A stretch of DNA of 64,000 nt from Nemertoderma westbladi (lineage: Eukaryota > Xenacoelomorpha > Nemertodermatida > Nemertodermatidae), in NCBI GenBank assembly GCA_032718475.1, contig JAUCBJ010006752.1:37179-101178 (forward strand), written 5' to 3'. The stretch's first letter is position 1. Every line of letters begins with the position of its first letter. Both the position numbers and the translations under genes were made by a program. Below are positions 1 to 12,800 of the stretch, in pieces. Below the pieces are notes generated by a model. It was not told the origin of the DNA. It saw only the letters and a list, made by a program, of their open reading frames with translations, and did no database searches.

Positions 1-2875
1 AGCTGACTGGTTAACTAGTCCGGGACTTCGAGCAGCACGTGAACAACTAAGCTCACTGGTTAACTAAACTTGGGCTTCGAGCAGTACGAGACCATTTGAA
101 TTTGAATTGATATATTTTTGGCGGTTAATGCTAATTACAGAATTATGTACATGGGTACGTACTAAAAGGTCAATGAGCAAGAGCAGTAGACTTCATACTG
201 TAAACTTTGTTCGCGCTTTTAGACCTTTTAGCAGTTTAACCTGCCAATTTTAGTTGTCTTCTTGTTTATAAATCGACTTTAGCCTAGACTAATTATTTAA
301 TGTACTGAAGTTACATCTGCCGAAGCCAGTCTGTGCGCGATCATTCACCCACTGTTAAGGGAGACTGGATTCGGGTGCTTTGACGTTATTGCGGTGTAGA
401 CCTACTGTATTATTCGATTGATCGTTACTATATAATCTCTGACAAATATATTTACTTTCGGGGAAATATTAACAGTTCCTTTAGGACGTGGCGCTTTAAG
501 TATAAAAACAGAGTTATGACTTATACTAATCACAACTAGATGGCTACTGAGTTTCGTAAATAGCGCATTCTTTAGGAGATGCTTTATTATCTGTCACACT
601 ACTTCACACTATACTTCACACTACTGCACACTGATCTGCCGACCGTCACTGAATTTGATCATATATAAAGAAGATCGCAACTGACACTTGTAGGGATTAT
701 GAAATAGCATTTAATTCACACAAAAACCACTATAATTTAAGTCGCAGTTGCTACCGGTAAACTGTCCTCTTACCTTCAGTAATCAATAAGATTGGGGGTT
801 TTATGATTATTTATCGGTATTCTCCAAATATAACAACATATCCAACAATATACAACAATTAATAACAGACAGTAAACAGAAGTAAAATAATGCGGTGAAA
901 GTAATGTTCCCGTAATGCATTGGTAGTTGAGTCAGGTTTGATATGCAGTTTGCAGCCAGTTCAGTGATTCGGATAATAGATTTACGTTCCGTAATCAAAG
1001 CCATCAGATCTTTAGGCAAAGTCTGAAACTTCCACAACAGAAGTAACAGAAGATTTCCAAGCAGTTCTCTCGCTCAGAAAGGTAAAACAAAGACCGTAAT
1101 GCATTGCGCGGTTTTACATAGGCCCTTGTCCAACATAAAATGAAAATCGCTCTGATTGGTTGAGCAGAACAAAGAGAGGTTCCACGTTTACAGTAAATCA
1201 GCTGACAGATTTCGTCATCTGAGTTCCAGCCGTTTAGAGGATTAGGCGCATTGCGGAAATATATGACTTGTTATGTCCGCTAAAGCACCTACACGGTATA
1301 TTGCGGAGAAAAATGACTTGTTATGTACGCAAAAGCTTTTACAAACTTCTTACTGTAGTGTAGTAGCTACTGCTACTGCATGTGCAGTAGGCCTACAGAC
1401 ATATTATCTTATTTAGGTCTACTAAGAAATATTGCGTAGTGTAATTTCATAAGAAATATATACAGCTGTACAGCAGGGAATTGATAGTAAAATATATCGC
1501 AGGTAGGCGGCCTACTGTAATAACAATAGGTGTATAATGCCTCTGCCTATACTGCTGTATTTGTCTATGACATATAATATGATAAAATATTATTATGAAT
1601 GAACATTATTATTCTTAGTAATTCGTCACAAAATACAATGCGCTACTAACTCAGAAACTGTAATCCTAAATGCGGAACTTAAACCGAAACAGGGAATAGT
1701 ACAATGTGGACTTTGTAGTGACACATTTGACAGTCAGTGCGATATAATTTCTCATGTACAAGCAAATCACGGTATTGCATGTTCAGTACAAACGGTAATT
1801 CGGTTATTCAACAATTAACAAACGGTTATTCAACGTCCATTTTTAGTTATTAGCATGACGGTAATACAAATTACGCAAAGTGAACCTTTACTACATTCAC
1901 AATTTTCTATTCATTCATACTAACTATAACGAAAATTGAACGTGCATTTAATCCATGGTACGTTCAATTAACTATATTTGCTACCTGTGTTACTCTATTC
2001 ATATATTCAATGTTAAAGCAGATTTGAATTTACCGCCAAAATATAGGTGGCAGATCTGATCTGCCACCCTTTCCAGTACAAATTGCATGTCTTTCAATCA
2101 TTTGAATTTCCCGCGCTATGGAGCAGGGTGGCACCTTTTAGGGACTTGTGCACATCCACTAAACTGCTAAATAATTTTCCTACAAAAAATAATTATTCTC
2201 CACTATTTATAATTGGATTTCAACTAAAATATTTATGTTTAACAATTTTTAATTTTGTATCCACCAAATATAGTCATTTTATTCACTTTCCACTAATTTT
2301 AATATTTTTTCACTAAAAATAATCACCTTCCTTTTCGCATTAGATCCGACTTCAGCTTTAAATGCTGGTAACGTGTGTCCGTGTGTCCCTTAGATATAAT
2401 AGCATCACCTACATGCTACATTATAACTATTTAAGTCTGCAGTAAATTTTATTAGTTTTCTTAAATTTGACCGTTTTATGTACCTACATTTTTTTAAATA
2501 TTATGATAAAGTATTTTATTCCAAAATAAAAATTTGTAACATTACTCAACGCTGTTAGTATTAAACTGTTAAAGGCGAGTTGTTATTTAGCACTTTATAA
2601 CTTTGGAGGACATTACATACATACTTGTTGCAAAGTACTTTACAGTGTTCTTATCCTCGTGGCTTTATTTTCACTCACTCACTAACGTTCGTTCGTGTAT
2701 CAAAGCCACTCGCATTTTGTAGCAATTATATTTATATTATAACTAATTTTCTAGCAAAAATAAACTGTAACATGTTCTATTGACTTTCGTTAATGTTCTG
2801 GTTAGAACAACGCAGTCACTGTAACCTTCTCCTTTCCCTGAAAATCTCAGAACCTAACGCTTCTATAAAGGACCA
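1..2875. other. Intergenic stretch, no gene recognised
   Basis: No coding region with recognisable homology is visible on either strand; the short ORFs here look random. Two small diverged direct repeats can be seen: about 52 bp at 5-105 (core CTGGTTAACTA followed by ACTTCGAGCAG or GCTTCGAGCAG) and about 53 bp at 1249-1340 (core ATGACTTGTTATGT). A word pattern at 2755-2860 (CTGTAACATGTTCTATTGAC) is related to sequence at 29580-29670 and 51600-51900, so a piece of a dispersed repeat lies there. Confidence 0.5.
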
Positions 2876-3192
2876 ACAGTACTGCTGTATTGAGGACTGC
2901 AGTGACTGATGTATTGTACTGCTGTGCCCTGTGCAGTCCGAGTCGTTAACGTTATAGATCACCTCTGCCGGTAGGCGGAATCCCAACTGACAACTGCAGA
3001 ACTACGGCTGTACGGTTCTCGTAGCAGTTTGGTCCCAAACATGGACTTAAAACATTCTGTAGTTGTCAGTTGAGTTGGGAATACCGCCTACCGGTGCGGT
3101 AGAAGTGAGCTACCTACTGCTGGGATGTATAACGTTAACGACAGCACAGCAGTACAATACATCAGTTACTGCAGTCCCCTATACAGCAGTTG
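2876..3192. repeat. Foldback (inverted-repeat) element, about 317 bp
   Basis: The two halves are reverse complements: CAGTGACTGATGTATTGTAC near 2900 pairs with GTACAATACATCAGTTACTG near 3150, and GCCGGTAGGCGG near 2970 pairs with CCGCCTACCGGT near 3087. Only a short loop around 3030-3050 is unpaired. There is no coding capacity. This looks like a non-autonomous foldback or MITE; no target duplication was resolved. Confidence 0.75.
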
Positions 3193-3288
3193 TGCTGAGC
3201 TGCTTCCCGCAAATTTAAATATGAAAAAAAGAGATGTAAAAATTCTTTAAATATCAAAAATTAATAATTTTCACCCCTCTTTCTATTT

Positions 3289-4378
3289 TCGATTCAGATT
3301 GGGTTCAGACTTGGTATAATTCTCGACATTGGGGGTCCAGATTGTGTTCAGATTTGGTATAATTCTCGACATTGGGGGTCCAGCTTGGGTCCAGATTTGG
3401 TATAATTCTCTGACATTGGGGGTCCAGATTGGGTTCAGATTTGGTATAATTCTCTGACATTGGGAGTCCAGATTGGGTCCAGATTTGGTATAATTCTTGA
3501 CATTGGGGGTCCAGATTGGGTTCAGATTTGGTATAATTCTCGACATTGGGGGTCCAGATTTGGTATAATTCTCGACATTGGGGGTCCAGATTTGGTATAA
3601 TTCTCGACATTGGGAGTCCAGATTGGGTTCAGATTTGGTATAATTCTCGACATTGGGAGTCCAGATTGGGTTCAGATTTGGTATAATTATCGACATTGGG
3701 GGTCCAGATTGGGTCCAGATTTGGTATAATTCTCGACATTGGGGGTCCAGATTTGGTATAATTCTCGACATTGGGGGTCCAGATTTGGTATAATTCTCGA
3801 CATTGGGAGTCCAGATTGGGTTCAGATTTGGTATAATTATCGACATTGGGGGTCCAGATTTGGTATAATTCTCGACATTGGGGGTCCAGATTTGGTATAA
3901 TTCTCGACATTGGGAGTCCAGATTGGGTTCAGATTTGGTATAATTCTCGACATTGGGAGTCCAGATTGGGTTCAGATTTGGTATAATTCTCGACATTGGG
4001 AGTCCAGATTGGGTTCAGATTTGGTATAATTATCGACATTGGGGGTCCAGATTGGGTCCAGATTTGGTATAATTCTCGACATTGGGGGTCCAGATTTGGT
4101 ATAATTCTCGACATTGGGAGTCCAGATTGGGTTCAGATTTGGTATAATTCTCGACATTGGGGGTCCAGATTGGGTTCAGATTTGGTATAATTCTCGACAT
4201 TGGGGGTCCAGCTTTGGCATAATTCTCGACATTGGGGGTTCAGATTTGGTATAATTCTCGACATTGGGGGTTCAGATTGGGTTCAGATTTGGTATAATTC
4301 TCGACATTGCATTGGGGGTCCAGATTGGGTTCAGATTTGGTATAATTCTCGACATTGGGGGTCCAGATTGGGTTCTTA
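3289..4378. repeat. Minisatellite, 43-bp unit with shorter 27-bp variants
   Basis: About 1.1 kb of tandem units, each containing GGTATAATTCTCGACATTGG followed by a variable number of short AGATTGGGTTC or AGATTGGGTCC segments. Full units are about 43 bp and deleted ones about 27 bp, and the two types alternate in blocks. The ORFs seen through it on both strands repeat the same peptide and are products of periodicity, not genes. It lies 2 kb beyond the stop codon of the PHF14-like gene. Confidence 0.9.
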
Positions 4379-4384
4379 TTACCC

Positions 4385-5555
4385 GACAAAATCAAACAGA
4401 CAAGGAAAGGTAGTAGGCCTACGGGGCTAACTATTTTTAGTGATAAATCATTATTTATTGTGGATTTGCAATGTTTATATTTTTAGTTAATTATTTAGTG
4501 AAGAATGATTATTTTTATTAATTTTAGTGAGTCGAAAAATAGATGGGATTAAGTAAATAATAAGTATGCTTTGCTTTCTATACCAGAGTTTATGTTTACG
4601 TCATGAGAACATCTACTATCAGCTACAGAAAATTACAGAAATTGTTTCTTGCTATATTATTTCACTAAATATGGTATGTTTTCAACTTTAAACAATCTAA
4701 TTTCTACAAAGTTTCAATTTCAAGTTCCAAATCCCGCCCGTGAACGACTGCGATAAAACCGCAATTAATTTGATATTTTTTAATTTAATTTCTGAAATTT
4801 TTGGTTATTACTTTTTAATTTATTATTTTTATTATATTTCTTTTATTATATTTTTATGGATTTATTTATTCTTTTATGTAATTTTTTAAAATATATTTTT
4901 TGAATTTTTTTTATTTAAGTTAAGTTACGTTAATTTAATTTTTATTTGTTTTTTTAATTTAACTATGTTATTTTTGTGTGATGCTCATCACACTGGCCAC
5001 CCTACTATTGTATAGTAGGCCCTAAACACACGCGTGATTGGATAATCGGTGCTGATTCTGAAACTATCACAAACTAACAGCTTAGCCTACTAAGCATAAG
5101 TAATTATTTGTGGGTCCCGCATTCCAACACACGTACATAACTTTGTACCGGTAGTTGGACGTAAAGGTCAAGCTGACGATTTTAGGGGGAATTATTTATT
5201 AATTGGAGACCTACAAATTTAATAGATTAAGGGGGGGGGGGGGGGGTAGCCCCTTACGGTTATTTCTTCTTCCTTTGTACGTACATGTCTCCAATGTGAT
5301 TGAAAAATGTATATAAAACAACATACCATGGAAAAGAGAACAATCAAAAGTACTAAAAAATTTGAAAAAACTTTATTGGCGCCCCCTAGTGGCCTACGTG
5401 AGATTTTGAAAATTTAACTAAAAAGACTAATCCTCCGTTATTTTACATTTTTATTTTACGATACCATTTTTTTGGAACAAAGCATGTTCATTTTCATATT
5501 TTTCACGCACTTTTTGTATTTCTGTTTTAGATTTCTGATAATTGGCAATTTTAAA
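4385..5555. other. AT-rich intergenic DNA with a G16 tract
   Basis: No gene seen. The 4780-4980 part is almost pure A/T with long T runs. A homopolymer of sixteen G sits at about 5231-5246, in the same style as other G tracts in this window (37.2, 39.6, 41.5, 42.5 and 63.5 kb) and C14 at 28.25 kb. Confidence 0.6.
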
Positions 5556-5785
5556 AGGCGGGGTAGCTCAGTTGGTTGAGCGCCGGGCCTGCAATCTATT
5601 GGTTGTAGGTTCAGCCCCGCCAGGGTCCACTCAGCCTTTCATCCACTGGGGTCGATAAAATGAGTACCAGTTAAATTACTGGGAGCAAATCGTGGGATAG
5701 GAGTAGCGCCCACCCCTACCCTCGGGTAGCAGCTATCGAAAGAGGAGCCTTCGGGTCGCCTCCGGCCGACTGTTTGCTTTTTTTT
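5556..5785 (+). mobile_element. tRNA-derived SINE
   Basis: The head is tRNA-like: an A-box-like TAGCTCAGTTGGTTGAGCG and a B-box-like GGTTCAGCCCC at normal spacing. It is followed by a non-tRNA body containing CACTCAGCCTTTCATCCACT and GGTCGATAAAATGAGTACCA, a core-type motif I recall from SINEs of several invertebrate groups, and it ends in a T-rich tail. The B box deviates from consensus (CAGCCCC instead of CGANNCC) and the body is fused, so this is a SINE rather than a functional tRNA gene. Confidence 0.8.
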
Positions 5786-5942
5786 ATGCTTGTAAAGAAA
5801 AAATTCAATTATTTTTAAAAACTAAAAAACCCATATTTTTGTAATTTTTTATTCAAAAATTGAGAAAATATTATTAAATTAAGAAAAGTGCGTGGAATAT
5901 ATTAAAATAAAATAAAAAACTACCAGTTAGCATGGGGTCTGG

Positions 5943-6165
5943 TTGGTTAAAGTGTCTGACATGAAGGAAGCACACCACCGTGCTAAAATTATATTTATTG
6001 GGGTGTTCGGGGTCGCTGGTTTCATTTCCGATGTTAGTCTTAAAATTTGGCGGAATGTAGTCTGTCGGTTGTCTGCAGTCTGTCTGTCTTACATTTTGAC
6101 AGACAGGTATTCCACGATATCGCGAGAACTAAAAGAGATAAAAGCCGTTCTCAGCTGATTTGAAA
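5943..6165. repeat. Dispersed repeat with CTGT-rich segment (copy 1)
   Basis: The segment around 5994-6100 (GGTGTTCGGGGTCGCTGGTT followed by a CTGTCGGTTGTCTGCAGTCT stretch) is closely matched at 10565-10645 (GGTTTTCGGAGTCGCTGATT). The family is interspersed and non-coding as far as I can see; the short ORF through it is not supported. Confidence 0.55.
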
Positions 6166-6517
6166 TACCCTTTAAATTTTGCTCTGATGTGGAAATAGTT
6201 GCAATGAAAAACAAACTTCTGAAAATTTATTTTAATAGTCATGACGTTGAGTATTTTGCAGCCATTTTAGTGACCTTTGATTACGTGTTCCTGATTACAA
6301 CCCAGACGAATACCGCAATCCATATTAATATAAATTTACAAATAATTAAAAAAACCATAAATTCCTTTAATAAAGTTGAGTAGCACTCTACTTTACTATA
6401 TTTACTCTTCCCAATACATTCATTAACATTTTCAATTGTTCGGTTAATTGCAAAAGTAAGTAATATTAATTTAATCTATATTGCTAGAATGATAGTTCAT
6501 ATTATACCGAAATGATT

Positions 6518-6805
6518 TCATTCGATTGCCTCCATAGCGATATCATTAAGTGGAGTTTCATTATCTAAAGAGGTAGCAATGCTACCAGTTAAATCATCCT
6601 GAGAGTCGTTCAGCTGTTCTACCGTAATATCTGTTTGTGGAATTGACTCCTCTTTACAGACGACGACGGCAGACCCTTCAGGGGTTCCATCGCGACCCGT
6701 TTCCTCCACACCATTCGAGGTATCCTGGATACGGCTCGGCGGTGGCAGCATCTTTCCTGTTCTACTCAGTAACGTTTTGGCGTCGACATCTAAATCACTT
6801 GAAGT
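6518..6805 (-). CDS. PHF14: PHF14-like exon 15 (C-terminal tail, stop)
   Basis: Acceptor GGTTATTTTAG, phase 0. Encodes [20 protein letters not shown], a Ser/Asp/Glu-rich tail and ends [10 protein letters not shown] then stop at 6518-6520. The acidic tail after the last PHD finger is shared with PHF14 in general character. The acceptor is the first and only AG after an 881-nt AG-free repeat array. Confidence 0.85.
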   Translation of the reverse strand, partial: TSSDLDVDAKTLLSRTGKMLPPPSRIQDTSNGVEETGRDGTPEGSAVVVCKEESIPQTDITVEQLNDSQDDLTGSIATSLDNETPLNDIAMEAIE

Positions 6806-9800
6806 CTAAAATAACCAAACCAGGCGTAGTCAGTTAACAAAATAACCAAACCAGGCGTAGTCAGTTAACAAAATAACCAAACCAGGCGTAGTCAGTTAAC
6901 AAAATAACCAAACCAGGCGTAGTCAGTTAACAAAATAACCAAACCAGGCGTAGTCAGTTAACAAAATAACCAAACCAGGCGTCGTCAGTTAACAAAATAA
7001 CCAAACCAGGCGTAGTCAGTTAACAAAATAACCAAACCAGGCGTAGTCAGTTAACAAAATAACCAAACCAGGCGTAGTCAGTTAACAAAATAACCAAACC
7101 AGGCGTAGTCAGTTAACAAAATAACCAAACCAGGCGTAGTCAGTTAACAAAATAACCAAACCAGGCGTAGTCAGTTAACGAAATAACCAAACCAGGCGTA
7201 GTCAGTTAACAAAATAACCAATGCGTAGTCAGTCAACAAAATAACCAAACCAGGCGTAGTCAGTTAACAAAATAACCAAACCAGGCGTAGTCAGTTAACA
7301 AAATAACCAAACCAGGCGTCGTCAGTTAACAAAATAACCAAACCAGGCGTAGTCAGTTAACAAAATAACCAAACCAGGCGTAGTCAGTTAACAAAATAAC
7401 CAAACCAGGCGTAGTCAGTCAACAAAATAACCAAACCAGGCGTAGTCAGTTAACAAAATAACCAAACCAGGCGTAGTCAGTTAACAAAATAACCAAACCA
7501 GGCGTAGTCAGTTAACAAAATAACCAAACCAGGCGTAGTCAGTTAACAAAATAACCAAACCAGGCGTAGTCAGTTAACAAAATAACCAAACCAGGCGTAT
7601 AGTCAGTTAACAAAATAACCAAACCAGACGTAGTCAGTTAACAAAATAACCAAACCAGGCGTAGTCAGTTAACAAAATAACCAAACCACTGGGTATTAAA
7701 TATGAAAATAACCTAACAACAATTTATGTTTCTCAGAGTGAAATACATAAAGTGTAAACCACGAAATTTCCAGTTCATGTGACTAAGTTTTTATACTTAA
7801 CATGACTTGACTGACTTGAGTAACAATATCTTATTACTTTTGTCATTTTAGATGTGGGGCGAGCCACGAAGTTGGCGGAGCCTTAGCGAATTGACACTGT
7901 TAGGGGGTGGGTCAATTTATGCAAATAGTTGTCGTCGTCGTCGTTGTCGTCGTCGTCGTCGTTGTCGTCGTCGTCGTCGTTGTCGTCGTCGTCGTCGTTA
8001 CGATTTTGACATGCTAATAACTTTGTCGGATTTAAAGCTGCCAAGTTGAAAATTTGTAGGTATCAATATGAGCAAAAGTTGAGATTTTTGAGAGACTTTC
8101 AGACACCATCAGTGCAATGGTCTCCCGCTAGAGGGCCACATGTCTAAACATTAAATGCCCTCCCATTTCTTTGCTTTTAATCCGTTTAAGCTGAAACTTG
8201 GCAGATATGTATTAGACCATTAGCTGTGACTTTCAAAGGAGGCGAATCCATCTGCAGTTCTCCAGTCTGCCGCTAGAGGGCCAACGTGACTATTTGCATA
8301 AATTGACCTACCCCCTAACAGTGTCAATTCGCTAAGGCTCTGCCAACTTCGTGCTGCGCGAAGTCCCCACTTCGTGTTTACCTTACGTAATGATCAAAAT
8401 TTATACATTTAATCGGAAGTAAATATTGAACTTTTCTATACTCACACTAGCCACACAATCGTGACAAAACCAGGCCCAACCCCTGATCTTGGGGTTTCCC
8501 TTTAGGGGAGGTATCGTGCAATGCTTGTGGTAAGATAGTTGACAACCATCGCAGGTAACGAGGACCTTGGTGGACCCAACCTCCTTGCATCGATCGCATG
8601 TTACTTCTTGAGGTGTCGGTTTCATCTTCTTCGCACCCTGCACCACAAGATGAAACAAAATCAATATCAGCTCAATGCTCGCATGGTGTTATAAAAAGTT
8701 CACACTTTCTCATTTATGACCCATTGAATTTACCTGGTAAATTAATATCCCTAAAAACGTAATGAAAATTAATTAATATCTTGTTAATTACATCGATTTA
8801 TTTAATGTTTAAAATTAATTATTTTGGCTACTTGACACGTTCAGCTCTAATATACTTAGAGGTTAAATAAATACTCCATCCATAATGTTCATATGTTATA
8901 TGTTCGTATGTATGTTACATATGTTACATATTCATATGTTCGTATGTTATGTTACTATTATGATAAATGCCTGAGCAACTTCCAGTACCTTGGATCATGG
9001 ATAGAGAGTAGCAAAAAGGACATACAGTAGAAGTTAGGAAAGCAAAGGCTTGGGTAGCTCTATCAAAAATGGATACCATCTGGAAATCAGATCTCTCCAG
9101 GCACCTGAAGACTAAGTTCTTTCGAGCCACAGTGGAAAGTGTATTTTTATACGGGGGTGAGACCTGGACACTGACTAAATCACTTGAACAACGAATTGAT
9201 GGTTGCTAGTTGCTACACAAGACTACTAAGGGCAGCCCTAAACATCAGCTGGAGACAACATATGACAAACGCCGAGCTTTATGGTACAATACCACCTGTA
9301 TCAACCACCCTCCGTGAACGCAGATTAAGATTAAGTGGGCACTGCTGGCGAAGTAAAGACGAGGTCATACCAGATCTACTTCTCTGGCAACCAACTCATG
9401 GAAAGCGTAGTCGTGGACGACCGGCCATAACATATATAGATCAACTTGAAAGGGATACTGAACTTAGGAGAAACGAAATATTATAAAAGAAACGTAAAAA
9501 CGATATATTTAAGGAAATGGTTCCGTCAATAATTATATTATCAACATAAAATATTATATCGGCCAAGTATGTATGCTTAACTGCCTCTGCAACGTAACAT
9601 CTCATCAGTTCCAGATTCAGTATTATCAGGACCAGTGACTTTAGCTGACGTTCAGGATTGCTCGTGGCCGAACAACAAATTGGCTCTCGCCAATTATTGT
9701 CTGAGAACAAAATAAAAAAAAAAGACAAAACATTGTTAAAATAGCCAAATAATCACGAAATGGAGGTTTTATTTGCCTATAATCGCCCTGCTGCAATGCA

Positions 9801-12800
9801 GCTGCACATTTTATTGCTATCCTGGCTTGACAAAAATATGCTTGCCACCCCCTATGGTGACTCACCTCCAGTTTTTGGAAATGTAACTACTCTGTACTGA
9901 TCTGTGATCGTGAATGGTCTTGACATTAACCAATAAAACTTGTAGACATAATTTTTAAATCTTGATCAGAAGTCTAATAATATATAATATATATATATAT
10001 ATATAATAATAATTAACTAAAAAATAAAAAGTATTTTTTTGGGGCCATATTTTTTTTAATTATCGGCCCAAAATATAACTTACACTCAAAATGTTAAAAA
10101 TAGTAAAAAATAATTTTTTTTGGTCTATGTCAATACCACTGACTGATAATTTCAAACGAATTGATTAAAAAATCACGGAGTAGTTCCATTTTAAGTGAGC
10201 AAAAAACGAGAATAATAATTTCGAGTAACATGCGTTTAAAGTTTGAATTGAACCTTCCCGAGTAAAATCCTTTGTCTGTATGGGACTTTTTAAGGAAGCA
10301 GACAGCTGGAATTTTCGGTATATATAGGGGTTTATTTGTGTTCATTGGGCAAAATCTAGTCCACCTGTCTGGCTGTCTGTCGTAATGTCTGTCAGCCTGT
10401 TGGATTGTCCGTGTCCGTCAAAATATGATAAAACATATCCGATGTCAGTTTTGATTTTTTGGCGAGTCTTGTCTGTCTGCCTATCCGTCTGGCCGTCTGT
10501 TGGTCTGTTTTCTGTCTCTTTGAATGCCCCGCAAGTTAGAAAAACACACGCTCTAGCTAAAATTTTCATTATGGGGGTTTTCGGAGTCGCTGATTTCATT
10601 TACGATGTCAGTTTTGATGTTTGACAAAATCTAGTCTGTCTGATATGTCGTCATGTTATCAGATTTGATCGGGAAAATAATGTTCATTTTATTTTTATGC
10701 AAAATTGCCATAGTAAAATCGCCACATATCTCCACAACTAAACATGTTGAAGTCAAAGCTTACATATTCGGATTCGCCATTAAGTTCTGCACAAAAATAG
10801 ACCAAAATAAGTTCTTTGAATTTTATTAACCTTAAGGCCAGTGTCATTTAGCGCAAGATTGTGCACAGGCTGGTCCTTACTGCGAAAGCAATATAACCTG
10901 CCAGTAGCTTCTACGGAAATAATTACATTTCTAAATTTAATTTCTCGGTTTAAAACTTACCCGCTTATTCTCATCGCGACATCCTTGGCAGATAGATTTC
11001 CCCTTGTGATCGGAATACCATGAACTCGACTCAGTAGTTTCGCATTGCGAGCATTGAGATGTTTCGGTTTCAGATAAAGCATCGCTACCGAAATCACTGG
11101 CGTCGTCAGCCGATCGCTATAAATAAAACGTTAAACGTAAATAATAGGCCGAAATCAAGCCTTTTGTCTCGCCTTCGCACCAACTGGTCCCCAGAGGTTA
11201 TAGTACAAGATATCGCTCATACTGATAGTTCTAGGATGACAGTGGCCAGCAAATCAGCGTTGCGCTCGAGTTTGGTATATTACGTTCCGATGACGATATT
11301 TACCTTAACTGCCTCAATTTGCGACTCCCGTTTATCGTACTCTAGTCCGTGGACTCCGCGTTGGTGTCGGTGGACTCCGCTGAGAGTGGCGAACTCTTTA
11401 CCACACAGTTCGCAGTTGGTTTTGGGTTGGTTCGCACGAATCTAAGTAAACATTAACGGTATTCGCCGCATAATATAAATATAAAATAGAAATGTAGTTA
11501 AATACAATGGAAACTGTTCTGTATGGTATAGTGATTTAATCTAGTGGACAGAAACAGCTATTGTCAATATCTTAATTGAGCTGACGACTGATAGTATACG
11601 TTTACGTGTAAGAGAAAAACCAATAACCAAATAACTATAACGTTTGAGTTGAATTTATTATGTTTGGCTTCCATATTTTTTTGTATTATTTTACCTTTTT
11701 TCGCTTTGGTTTATCTGACTTCTCCTTTTTCTCGTTGTTTTTCGGCGACGCCGCTGTAAACTTCTCCGGTTCCTTTAGTAGCCGTTTGGTTCTTCTATGT
11801 CCGTCCTCAGTTACTTCAGAGGTTTCCACAATCATTGAATTCGTCTGAAATAACGCCAGTCAAAAATAGTCAGCATGGTTTTAAGATACGACCCTGTTGC
11901 CAGGTTTTGATGGTGTACATCAGGAGGGACAAATCCAAGGTGTACTAAATAACAGATGTACCGAGCGGATTGCTGAAATTAGCGTGGGACGATCGCTTCC
12001 CTATTTATGACACTTTTTTCATAATATTTCCTTAGAAACTTCATATATACTACTTTTGTTACGTGGATATGATGACTAGGATTCATAGAAATGTAATTAA
12101 ATGTCTCTCTGGAATTTTTATCTTGTAGTTGCCAAGGTAACCGGGTGCAAAGTTCAAACTTTGCACGCCTGTATTTCAAGGCGATAATGGATTCTTTCTT
12201 TGAGATTTGGTAGGTGATTAAAGGAAATATTATGAAAATAGTGTCATAAATAGGAAAAGATCGGCCCTCGCAAATTTCAGCAATCCGCTCGCTGCATGAC
12301 CTGTTATTTAGTACACCTTGGACAAATCCCACCTAGTCACCAAGTCAGCAACTACTAACCATTTCATTATCACTTCCGGTAGGAGCGCATTCGCAGCACT
12401 GCCACGCCCCACTAACCATTTCATTATCACTTCCGGTAGGAGCGCATTCGCAACACTGTCACGCCCCACTAACCATTTCATATCACTTCCGGTTGGAGCG
12501 CATTCGCAGCACTGCCACGCCCCACTAACCATTTCATAATCACTTCCGGTAGGAGCGCATTCAGAGCACTGCCACGCCCCCCTAACCATTTCATTATCAC
12601 TTCCGCTTGGAGCGCATTCGCAGCACTGCCACACCCCACTAACCATTTCATATCACTTCCGGTACGAGCGCATTCGCAGCACTGTCACGCCCCACTAACC
12701 ATTTATATCACTTCCGGTAGGAGCGCATTCAGAGCACTGCCACGCCCCCCTAACCATTTCATTATCACTTCCGCTTGGAGCGCATTCGCAGCACTGCCAC

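Noticed and set aside
3283-4430. Several long ORFs on both strands (up to 237 codons)
   Set aside because: They repeat one peptide because the DNA is a 43/27-bp minisatellite; no start context, no homology, and many overlapping frames are open equally.
5556-5625. A functional tRNA gene
   Set aside because: B box is degenerate and the sequence is fused to a conserved SINE body; likewise the tRNA-like heads at 22680, 23090, 32850 and 60046.
6808-7688. Regular 31-bp repeats suggestive of a CRISPR array
   Set aside because: Units abut each other with no spacers, the DNA is animal, and the repeat sits at a splice acceptor; it is a minisatellite.
10342-10624. Short ORFs on both strands over the CTGT-rich repeat
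   Set aside because: Low-complexity repeat related to other dispersed copies; no splice or protein evidence.
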